Notes: generated by a model not told the origin, from the letters alone. DNA of 5,229 bases from a bacterium (GCA_021794335.1 JAJYQZ010000116.1:1-5229); one strand, 5' to 3'. Shown: positions 1 through 4,890, counted from the first letter of the stretch. Translations and numbers: made by a program.

Positions 1-403
1 TAGATAAAATTTCTAATAAGTTGCGTTCAGATATGCCGGATATTAACGCAATCTCTTTTAGCGTTTTTCCATCGTTCCTTAAATCCATAAAAGCGGCCGC
101 GAGGTCGGTAGGATTTAAGTTTTCCCTTTGAGTATTTTCGATAAGCTGGATTTCCTTCTCGTTATCATTATCTCCTAAAATACAAGCGGGAATTTCTTCA
201 AGCCCCGCTTCCTGCGAAGCCAGAAAACGCCTTTCGCCGGCGACGATTTTATATTCGTCGCCTAATTTTTTAACGAGTATCGGCTGCAGTACCCCTTTTT
301 CTTTAATCGAATCCGCAAGACTTTTTAGCGTCTCCGGATTAAATACAGTTCTAATCTGTTTTTTGACGAATATTTCGTCTAATTTAATAGTTTTAATCTC
401 CAT
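1..403 (-). CDS. parB: ParB/RepB/Spo0J family protein, N-terminal part (cut by window edge)
   Basis: The visible 134 residues are a canonical ParB N-terminal CTP-binding domain. IRTVFNPETLKSLADSIKEKG (residues 17-37) opens it, followed by QPILV, the AGERRFLAS motif (55-63) and LIENTQREN (88-95). The start of the helix-turn-helix domain follows (LKEIALISGISERNLLEIL, about 115-133). ParB proteins of this type clamp onto DNA around parS sites and work with a ParA ATPase in segregation; some relatives are transcription activators or nucleoid-occlusion factors. The ATG at 401-403 has a good ribosome site (AAGGAG, 8 nt upstream). The C-terminus lies outside the window. It resembles chromosomal-type ParB (GERR) more than the second ParB here (GLHR), and the two are clearly not recent duplicates. 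No ParA lies directly upstream of it, so it could be a stand-alone ParB-like regulator. The family call is firm; the role is not. Confidence 0.9.
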   Translation of the reverse strand, partial: MEIKTIKLDEIFVKKQIRTVFNPETLKSLADSIKEKGVLQPILVKKLGDEYKIVAGERRFLASQEAGLEEIPACILGDNDNEKEIQLIENTQRENLNPTDLAAAFMDLRNDGKTLKEIALISGISERNLLEILS

Positions 404-525
404 AATAATTACTCCTTAAAATAAAGTTTAATATTTAAATAGTTTTATCGGTTTAAATATAATTCTTATATCCTTAAAACGTAAGTAAAATTATCCTGTT
501 ACTTGTAAATAGTCCTTAAAATTAA
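404..525. repeat. AT-rich spacer with three TCCTTAAAA direct repeats
   Basis: This gap between the 50-residue ORF and the partial parB gene carries TCCTTAAAA at 413-421, 471-479 and 513-521. Read on the minus strand these are TTTTAAGGA, and the copy nearest the gene is its ribosome site. The other two are not followed by a recognisable start. They could be iteron-like or regulator-binding repeats, or chance in an AT-rich stretch. I see no convincing -35/-10 pair for the downstream gene. Confidence 0.3.
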
Positions 526-678
526 TTAATTTTTACTTTTTAACGCCTCTATTTGCTTATGTTTCACGGTATTGGTTATTTCCTCTAGTTCCGCAAAGGT
601 CAGTCCGCAAATAACCTTGTCGTCTTTACGCAACTTGATTCCCTTTTCCGTTATCTTTTTTTCGATTTTCTGCTCCAT
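526..678 (-). CDS. small hypothetical protein downstream of parB (50 aa)
   Basis: A 50-residue charged ORF begins 26 nt after the parB stop, in the same direction, with ATG at 676-678. A purine-rich AGGCGGGG lies just upstream as a plausible ribosome site. The protein starts MEQKIEKKITEKGIKLR and continues with GLTFAELEEITNTVKHKQIEALK, which should form helices; about half of its residues are charged. No signal peptide, membrane segment or known domain is visible. Its position as the last gene of the parA-parB operon suggests a partition accessory or antirepressor-type small protein, but nothing in the sequence proves a function. It is short enough to need confirmation by conservation. Confidence 0.55.
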   Translation of the reverse strand: MEQKIEKKITEKGIKLRKDDKVICGLTFAELEEITNTVKHKQIEALKSKN

Positions 679-704
679 AAGCCCCGCCTATTTTTAATTA
701 TTTT

Positions 705-1868
705 TTATATGCTAAATCTTGTTCTGAAAACGATTTGCAAAGAACCAATGATATTTTTTAAAGTTTGCTCTTCCGACGCCCAGATACTTATCGTCTTAGA
801 ACCTACGTTTTTAATTTGAATATTTTCCGTAAGCGAATTAAATTCTTTAATAATTTTGTCTAATTCGGGCGTTTGGTTTTCCGGTTCTTGGTTTAGATTT
901 TCCGTTTCTTCCACGCCTTGGTTTTTCGTATTCGGGGTTTTGCCGTAGAAGTCGTCTATAACCGCTTTCGAGGCTTCGCCCGGCATTAAACTTCTAATTT
1001 GCTCGTAAGGTGGAGCTCCGGGTATTGTATTGTCATTAATCTCCATTCCGCCGGTTTTTGGTTTCGGCTTCTCCGACAGTTTTTTAATAGCTTTCTGCTG
1101 GTCCGCTTTTTTCTCACGGGCAACTTTCAAAGCATCGCCTTTGGAGATTTTTTCTTTTTTTATCTGCTTTTTAGCTCCTTCATCCAAATTTTTTGCGAGT
1201 TGTAAATCCCTTTGGATAGTCCTTTCCGATAAACCGGTTTTTTTGGCGGTATCGGAGACAAACGAAGTTTCAGCTGAGTCGAGATTCTCTTCATTTTCTT
1301 CACCATTCAAAACCATGTCGTTACTGCTTCCGTCCGAAAACGACACCGTGTCGTTTTCGGTATTAAATTGTTTTAAATTTTTTTTAACTTTTTCAGATTT
1401 TGTAGCCTCCGGATATAATCCTTCGTATATCTCCTGTCTGCGTTTTAACAACTCTGCCCTGTCAAGATAATGCAGTTCCGCCCTTATCAGATTTTCGTCT
1501 ATTTCCGCAAGTTCAGAATGAATATCGTCCATGTTGACTATAACCGCCTGTATTCTGTTATATCCAAGGTTCTTATATGCGGTCAACCTATGTAAACCGG
1601 CAACGAGTATATAACCTTCTGCAGTTTTATTAACGGAAATAGGGTTTAAAAGACCTATCTCCTTAATACTTTCCATTATTTCTATTACTTTATTTTCATC
1701 CGCCTGCCTTTTCCTATTCCTTATAATTATCTCGTTTATGTTAAGTTCCACGCCGTTTAGTTTAAGCTCGTTATGAACGCCCGGTTCGTTTAATTCCCGG
1801 GCAATAGTCGCCATATCCTTTCCGAGTATATCTGAGACTGTTTGTCCCGACGGTCTTTTTAAATTCAT
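705..1868 (-). CDS. parB: plasmid/element-type ParB-family partition protein
   Basis: This 387-residue protein is the DNA-binding partner of the ParA encoded just upstream. Residues 40-138 form the ParB N-terminal domain: ELNINEIIIRNRKRQ, then IMESIKEIGLLNPISV, the nucleotide-binding-loop motif VAGLHRLTAYKNLGY (89-103), and IDENLIRAELHYLDRAE (123-139). It has the GLHR variant found in many mobile-element ParBs in place of GERR. A low-complexity acidic linker (about 165-200) precedes a helix-turn-helix (FVSDTAKKTGLSERTIQRDLQ, 203-223). A lysine-rich helix (about 230-270), a Pro/Glu/Asn-rich linker and a small C-terminal domain (about 334-387), probably the dimerisation unit, follow. The start is 3 nt past the parA stop. 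The GGGGGT ribosome site lies inside the last parA codons, so the two are translationally coupled. The linker codons 170-179 contain a 27-nt near-perfect palindrome. Confidence 0.9.
   Translation of the reverse strand: MNLKRPSGQTVSDILGKDMATIARELNEPGVHNELKLNGVELNINEIIIRNRKRQADENKVIEIMESIKEIGLLNPISVNKTAEGYILVAGLHRLTAYKNLGYNRIQAVIVNMDDIHSELAEIDENLIRAELHYLDRAELLKRRQEIYEGLYPEATKSEKVKKNLKQFNTENDTVSFSDGSSNDMVLNGEENEENLDSAETSFVSDTAKKTGLSERTIQRDLQLAKNLDEGAKKQIKKEKISKGDALKVAREKKADQQKAIKKLSEKPKPKTGGMEINDNTIPGAPPYEQIRSLMPGEASKAVIDDFYGKTPNTKNQGVEETENLNQEPENQTPELDKIIKEFNSLTENIQIKNVGSKTISIWASEEQTLKNIIGSLQIVFRTRFSI
1334..1360. repeat. 27-nt near-perfect palindrome inside parB
   Basis: The arms are CCGAAAACGACAC (1334-1346) and GTGTCGTTTTCGG (1348-1360), an exact 13-bp inverted repeat around a single central base. 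It lies in codons 170-179, the variable linker between the ParB nucleotide-binding domain and its helix-turn-helix. It is a candidate parS-like binding site, or a small palindromic insertion tolerated in a linker. No second copy was seen in the window. Confidence 0.7.
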
Positions 1869-1871
1869 TAT

Positions 1872-2489
1872 TTACCCCCATATTATTTTATCTGTTATAA
1901 ATTCGATTTCGGCTTTTGCGCGGGTATCGTCGGTATCAAACACCGTCTCGCCGAGTAAAGCGGATTTAGGATAGCTCTGTCTAAACAATACGTCGAAAAT
2001 ATGGTTTTTTTTGTTAATTTCTATCTCTTTTAAAGCTTCTTTGATTTCGTTTCCGATTACGGCGTTTCTGATAATTTTGTTATGCACGAAAATAATATTG
2101 AAATCCTTTGAAATCATATTGATCGTGTCTATTAAGCTCGACAATCCCCATATATCGAATGCCGAACTCGAAACTGGTATTACAAGATAATTCGCAAGCT
2201 TAATACTTGTAATAAAAAACTGGCTCATCGCCGGCGGATTATCAATTACGACGTAATCATAATCGGCTTTTTCTACCTGAGCTTCGAGCAATTTGGGGTT
2301 ATCGATAGGAACAACCTTAAAGGATTGATCTTCTTTAATACAAAACCAGTCATATGCCGTCCGTTGCGGATCGGCATCGTAAAGAATAGTCTTACTGGAG
2401 CAGCCCATAGACAAATATTTAGCAATATTAATTGCTAAAGTAGTCTTACCCACGCCGCCCTTTGAATTTTGAACCGAAATTACTTTCAT
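1872..2489 (-). CDS. parA: ParA-family partition ATPase (small, type Ib-like)
   Basis: A 205-residue ParA/MinD-superfamily ATPase. It has the deviant Walker A motif KGGVGKT (residues 10-16, with the signature lysine), the A' motif YDADPQRT (37-44) and the Walker B region YVVIDNPP (79-86). There is no N-terminal DNA-binding domain and the length is about 200, as in type Ib plasmid ParAs. Such ATPases bind nonspecific DNA in the ATP form and are stimulated by a ParB partner to move the element during division. I chose the ATG at 2487-2489. GGGGGT sits 5 nt before it, and the alternative ATG at 2499-2501 would place that ribosome site inside the gene and has none of its own. It is first in an operon with parB 3 nt downstream. 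Type Ib ParAs lack a DNA-binding domain for autorepression, so another protein must regulate the operon, and the divergent XRE repressor is the obvious candidate. Confidence 0.95.
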   Translation of the reverse strand: MKVISVQNSKGGVGKTTLAINIAKYLSMGCSSKTILYDADPQRTAYDWFCIKEDQSFKVVPIDNPKLLEAQVEKADYDYVVIDNPPAMSQFFITSIKLANYLVIPVSSSAFDIWGLSSLIDTINMISKDFNIIFVHNKIIRNAVIGNEIKEALKEIEINKKNHIFDVLFRQSYPKSALLGETVFDTDDTRAKAEIEFITDKIIWG

Positions 2490-2564
2490 TTTTACCCCCA
2501 TGAGTTAAAAATTAGTAAGTTTTATAAACTACCTCTTTTTTTAAATTTGTTATATAATTACCAT

Positions 2565-2590
2565 AAAACATAAATAATAACTTATGTTTT
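2565..2590. repeat. dyad in the par leader (operator or centromere candidate)
   Basis: AAAACATAA (2565-2573) and TTATGTTTT (2582-2590) form an exact 9-bp inverted repeat separated by 8 bp. It lies downstream of the predicted par transcription start and upstream of both divergent genes. It could bind ParB as part of a centromere, bind the XRE repressor, or form a weak hairpin in the leader RNA. Confidence 0.4.
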
Positions 2591-2600
2591 TTAATCATAA

Positions 2601-2624
2601 TATATTATTACTATAAATAATATA
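2601..2624. repeat. AT-rich dyad overlapping the par -10 element
   Basis: TATATTATT (2601-2609) and AATAATATA (2616-2624) form an exact 9-bp inverted repeat with a 6-bp spacer. It covers the -10 box and probable start site of the par operon. The pure A/T composition makes chance more likely than for the neighbouring operator, but its placement would suit a second repressor site. Confidence 0.4.
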
Positions 2625-2645
2625 ACCTAAAAAGGTTAATGTCAA
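2617..2645 (-). promoter_or_regulatory. promoter of the parA-parB operon
   Basis: On the minus strand there is a perfect -35 TTGACA (2645 down to 2640), a 17-nt spacer, and a -10 TATTAT (2622 down to 2617). An A-tract (eight A, 2656 down to 2649) lies just upstream, as in an UP element. Transcription would start near 2610, giving a leader of about 120 nt before parA. Confidence 0.75.
2623..2638. promoter_or_regulatory. operator candidate filling the par promoter spacer
   Basis: TAACCT (2623-2628), AAAA, AGGTTA (2633-2638) is an exact inverted repeat of 6-bp arms with a 4-bp centre. It occupies 16 of the 17 bases between the -35 and -10 of the par promoter, where a bound repressor would exclude RNA polymerase. 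The likely ligand is the divergent XRE protein, whose start lies 39 bp away; a ParB or another HTH protein is possible. Confidence 0.6.
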
Positions 2646-2676
2646 GTATTTTTTTTAAAAATATTAAGGGGGTTGT

Positions 2677-3300
2677 ATGGGCAGGCCGAAAACTGGCAAA
2701 ACGACCGGCGAAAAAGAATTCAGGGAAATTTTAACGGAATACCGCAAAAAAAACGGATATACGCAAAATAAACTCGCGCAGGTTTTAGGGATAGACCAGA
2801 GCGGTTATAGTAAATTCGAAAGCGGAAAAATGCAGTTTTCGGCAAAAAGAATGCTTGATATAGCCGAAAAATTGGATTTAAAGAATAAAATCATAAATCC
2901 GCTCAACTTCGCCGAATTTAAAAAACAGGCGGTCAAGTTATTAAGGATTCCTATATTAGACGGATATCCGCAAAACGAAAAAGAACTCGAGGAATACGAA
3001 CAAAAGGCAAACAAATATTTATTTTTTGATTTATCTTTTTTCCCGAACGGCAGTTTTTATGCCATAGAAAATGCCGAAAATTTAACGGATATCGAAAAAG
3101 GAGAATATGTAATCGTAAATTTAGAAGATAGAGATATAAAGGAATTCGATACGGCTTTAATTGAAAAAAATAACCGGTTTTTCGTCCGAAAATTGATAGA
3201 AAACAAATTCGGCGGGTCTAAAGAATATCCGGACCTTAATCCCGCCGGAATAACGGTAATAGGCAAAGTCATAATGGCGGTAAAGCTCAGGAAACTTTAA
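2677..3300 (+). CDS. XRE-family repressor with degenerate S24/LexA-like C-terminal domain
   Basis: This 207-residue protein has a phage-repressor architecture. Residues 14-68 are an XRE helix-turn-helix (FREILTEYRKKNGYTQNKLA, then VLGIDQSGYSKFESGKMQFS). A linker leads to a C-terminal S24-like fold: RIPILDGYP (90-98), FYAIENAENLTDIEKGEYVIVN (127-148), ALIEKNNRFFVRKLIE (160-175) and AGITVIGKVIMAVK (190-203). Aligned by eye to LexA/CI, the catalytic GDSM block reads AENL, with Asn135 where the nucleophilic Ser should be. The catalytic Lys position falls on Arg171, and the Ala-Gly cleavage site is missing. It should therefore dimerise and bind DNA but not self-cleave after RecA activation. It diverges from parA across a 187-bp region rich in dyads, so it probably represses the par operon and itself. 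The ATG at 2677 has AAGGGGG 5 nt upstream. I found no convincing promoter of its own. Confidence 0.85.
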   Translation: MGRPKTGKTTGEKEFREILTEYRKKNGYTQNKLAQVLGIDQSGYSKFESGKMQFSAKRMLDIAEKLDLKNKIINPLNFAEFKKQAVKLLRIPILDGYPQNEKELEEYEQKANKYLFFDLSFFPNGSFYAIENAENLTDIEKGEYVIVNLEDRDIKEFDTALIEKNNRFFVRKLIENKFGGSKEYPDLNPAGITVIGKVIMAVKLRKL

Positions 3301-3316
3301 TTTTATTAATTCTATA

Positions 3317-3337
3317 AGCCGATAGGCTCTTTTTCCC
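3317..3337 (+). terminator. weak candidate terminator after the repressor gene
   Basis: AGCC (3317-3320), loop GATA, GGCT (3325-3328), then a T-rich run begins 17 nt after the stop codon. The stem is only 4 bp, so efficiency is doubtful. It lies between convergent genes, where a terminator would be expected. Confidence 0.3.
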
Positions 3338-3387
3338 CCTTTTGTAATCATAAGAGAGATGTGGATCGTTTATTGAAGTTCCCTATC

Positions 3388-3645
3388 TTATTCCTCAAAT
3401 TTTTTTCCAAGAATTATAACGCCTTCGGTAAAGCTATAACCAAACCCTGATTCATTGTTAGGACCGATTTTACCTATACCGGAAATAATAGGCACTATTC
3501 CATTGATTTCATAACCTTCTTCGTTTAGTCGTTCTATGGTATTAGATATATCCTGAATAAACATTTCCATATTAACCCTGGTATATTCTTTATCGCCATC
3601 AAGATATGCTCTGACCTTAACGACTTTATTTGTCCCTTTACTCAT
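3388..3645 (-). CDS. hypothetical protein (85 aa)
   Basis: This 85-residue protein is not recognised. It starts at ATG 3643-3645 with a clear AGGAG 8 nt upstream, so translation is well supported. Visible structure: a first strand (NKVVKVRAYLDG, 6-17), a long amphipathic helix (MEMFIQDISNTIERLNEEG, 26-44), then strands YEINGIVPIIS (45-55) and FTEGVIILGKKFEE (72-85). This beta-alpha-beta-beta pattern suggests a small ferredoxin-like fold. The glycine-rich turn IGKIGPNNESGFGYS (57-71) may be a flexible or binding loop. There is no signal peptide or membrane segment, and no DNA-binding motif is evident. It lies downstream of the nuclease in the same direction, 66 bp away. The gap contains two TATAAT boxes on the minus strand (at 3663-3668 and 3672-3677) without a clear -35, so it may have its own weak promoter. 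Confidence 0.8.
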   Translation of the reverse strand: MSKGTNKVVKVRAYLDGDKEYTRVNMEMFIQDISNTIERLNEEGYEINGIVPIISGIGKIGPNNESGFGYSFTEGVIILGKKFEE

Positions 3646-3711
3646 TTTTAGTCTCCTAATAAATTATATTAATTATATGATAACAAACTTTTATATATTT
3701 TATATATTCGG

Positions 3712-4278
3712 CTATTTTAAATCTACAATTCTTGAAATTTTATCCCGACCAGCCGTAATTTGAAGCGTATCGTCAGATGGGATTATTCGGTAATCGCCCA
3801 TACCCTGCTTCGCAGGCGGGCATTTATCATATTCTAAAACCTTAGAAAGAGATATCCAGTACCATGATTTATATTGCCCATCTGGAGACGGATGTCCAAA
3901 GACAAGCCATACGGGAATCCTTGTTGTTCTTTCAAAATTTAAGTATTTATTAATTTCGCCGTCTTCTCCCAAGGTATAATTTGGCTGAGGGACTTTTCTT
4001 TTAACATCTACGGCAATTGTTCCGATATTTCTAAGTATAACCAGAAAATCAGGTCTTTTTATACCGTTTCCCTTGAAATATTTTGTCAGTGTTTCCGGGC
4101 TTTGTTCTATAAATAAATAAGGAATCGATTCAGAGTTCAGCCATTCCATAAACTTTTCTTCGGCTTCTTTGCCTTTTTCTTCCAATGTTTTTTGGCTATT
4201 AAGGGATTCCTTCAGCATATATTTTAAAGCCTCCTCGACTTCTTTATCTTCGGTTTTATTTTCCATGTTAATATCCAT
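3712..4278 (-). CDS. predicted PD-(D/E)XK-type nuclease
   Basis: The 188-residue protein carries the spaced motifs of the PD-(D/E)XK nuclease fold. A helix with acidic residues (EKGKEAEEKFMEWLNSE, 34-50; E40 or E41 a candidate) comes first. RPDFLVIL (75-82) supplies Asp77, and IAVDVKRK (88-95) supplies the D-x-K triad members Asp91 and Lys93. Later IPVWLVFG (121-128) and SWYWISLSKVL (138-148) look like the following core strands, as in endonuclease-like proteins of this fold. The N-terminal 40 residues are a charged helix. It has no helicase, methyltransferase or recognition domain, so it could be a stand-alone nuclease, a resolvase-like enzyme or a defence effector. The start at 4278 lacks a ribosome site but forms TAATG with the end of an upstream reading frame. 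ATG 4264-4266 is an alternative start. It is probably co-transcribed with the HTH gene at 4337-4783. Confidence 0.65.
   Translation of the reverse strand: MDINMENKTEDKEVEEALKYMLKESLNSQKTLEEKGKEAEEKFMEWLNSESIPYLFIEQSPETLTKYFKGNGIKRPDFLVILRNIGTIAVDVKRKVPQPNYTLGEDGEINKYLNFERTTRIPVWLVFGHPSPDGQYKSWYWISLSKVLEYDKCPPAKQGMGDYRIIPSDDTLQITAGRDKISRIVDLK
3796..3821. repeat. GC-rich hairpin inside the nuclease gene
   Basis: GCCC (3796-3799) pairs with GGGC (3818-3821) around an inner CCTGC-TTC-GCAGG (3804-3816), giving an interrupted stem with a tight three-base loop. It stands out in an AT-rich gene and encodes the segment around CPPAKQGMG (residues 153-161). It may be a REP-like palindromic element or an mRNA structure. 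Confidence 0.45.
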
Positions 4279-4351
4279 TATTTTTTAAAATCATCGTTTA
4301 CTATTAATCTTAAACCGAGCCTTTCCATGGCTTTTTTTACGCTATTTCTTT
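4278..4351 (-). other. -1 frame extension of the HTH gene ending in TAATG
   Basis: If reading of the HTH gene slips one base back in the six-A run at 4349-4354, the product continues RNSVKKAMERLGLRLIVNDD and ends at TAA 4278-4280. That stop overlaps the nuclease ATG as TAATG. The normal frame instead stops at 4337-4339, leaving a 58-nt gap with no ribosome site for the nuclease. The extension may show a lost (or miscalled) A in a homopolymer, transcriptional slippage, or nothing; an ATG-initiated 16-codon ORF (4278-4328) is a third reading. Confidence 0.4.
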
Positions 4352-4783
4352 TTTCTGTTTTTTCAAAAAATCGTCATAGGCCCCTTTCAGGCAATAATCA
4401 ACGCTGGATATTAATATTTTATCTCCGGATTCGTATATTTGCTTTAAAATATTTATTTTTTTATTTATTTCCGGGTTATCGGAATGGGATAACGGAAGGG
4501 TTTTTAAAGGGACGGTTTCATTAATCTTAGAGCCGAAAAGGAAAGCGATGTCGGAACTCGATAAATTGTAATTTTTAAGAAATTGATAGATTCTAAAAAA
4601 CGGCGGGGAGTTTATCCCTTTTGTGAATTTTGAAAGTTGTTCCTTTGATACATTCATTATCTCCGCAATTTTTTCCCGTTGTAAGGTTTTATCCTTATTT
4701 TTTAATAAATTGATAAACCTATCTAACCAATTTCCGCTTTCCAATATTATTTTTTTTTCTTCTTCGGTTTTTAATTTACTCAT
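4337..4783 (-). CDS. small helix-turn-helix (XRE-like) regulator
   Basis: The 148-residue protein has a charged N-terminal helix. A helix-turn-helix follows (about residues 20-84): NWLDRFINLLKNK, REKIAEIMNVSKEQLSKFTKG (37-57), SPPFFRIYQFLKNYNLSSSDI. This looks like a Cro/CI-type fold. The C-terminal 60 residues (DNPEINKKINILKQIYESGD, then SVDYCLKGAYDDFLKKQKK) are helical and may mediate dimerisation. I start it at ATG 4781-4783. An in-frame TTG at 4817-4819 would add 12 residues but is less likely, and neither has a good ribosome site. Its neighbours are the nuclease downstream and a divergent HTH gene upstream, so it probably controls the nuclease operon and the shared divergent promoter region. 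The end of the reading frame may be altered by a homopolymer shift. Confidence 0.75.
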   Translation of the reverse strand: MSKLKTEEEKKIILESGNWLDRFINLLKNKDKTLQREKIAEIMNVSKEQLSKFTKGINSPPFFRIYQFLKNYNLSSSDIAFLFGSKINETVPLKTLPLSHSDNPEINKKINILKQIYESGDKILISSVDYCLKGAYDDFLKKQKKEIA

Positions 4784-4810
4784 TGTTTCAATTTTATTTG
4801 TATTTAAAAA

Positions 4811-4829
4811 ATAATACAATTAACCATTG
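4811..4829 (-). promoter_or_regulatory. possible leftward -10 box and AACCATTG site
   Basis: TATTAT on the minus strand (4816 down to 4811) is a plausible -10 for the leftward HTH-nuclease operon, though no good -35 is seen. Immediately upstream, AACCATTG (4822-4829) is the exact reverse complement of CAATGGTT (4877-4884) within the rightward operator candidate, so one regulator could bind both sites. Confidence 0.35.
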
Positions 4830-4842
4830 ATTAAAAAAATAC

Positions 4843-4871
4843 TTGACAATAGTTTTTTTAAAATGTATATT
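4843..4871 (+). promoter_or_regulatory. rightward sigma70-type promoter
   Basis: A perfect -35 TTGACA (4843-4848), a 17-nt spacer and -10 TATATT (4866-4871) drive the small HTH gene at 4918. The upstream A-tract and -35 (AAAAAAATACTTGACA, 4833-4848) are identical to the par promoter over 16 nt. Confidence 0.8.
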
Positions 4872-4890
4872 TGAAGCAATGGTTCAAATA
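4868..4890. promoter_or_regulatory. operator candidate over the rightward -10 and start site
   Basis: TATTTGAA (4868-4875) and TTCAAATA (4883-4890) form an exact 8-bp inverted repeat with a 7-bp centre. It overlaps the -10 box and the probable transcription start near 4878. Binding there would block rightward transcription. The likely ligand is one of the two HTH proteins flanking this region. Confidence 0.6.

Noticed and set aside
560..575. TGTTTCACG resembles the left half of the classical parS site TGTTTCACGTGAAACA.
   Set aside because: The right half does not match (GTATTGG in place of TGAAACA), so there is no palindrome, and the site lies within the 50-residue ORF.
999..1470. Open frames on the plus strand opposite parB.
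   Set aside because: Their products are Phe/Ser-rich, typical of antisense frames over an AT-rich Lys/Glu-rich gene, and lie opposite a clear ParB.
2490..2501. Upstream ATG of parA (MGVKMK start).
   Set aside because: The GGGGGT ribosome site would lie inside the gene, and nothing suitable precedes this ATG.
2805..3351. Minus-strand open frames across the repressor gene.
   Set aside because: They overlap a well-supported XRE/S24-like gene, lack ribosome sites and show no domain features.
4784..4819. TTG start giving the HTH protein 12 extra residues.
   Set aside because: It is a non-ATG start without a ribosome site, would run through the predicted leftward -10 region, and adds a peptide with no domain content; ATG at 4781-4783 is simpler.
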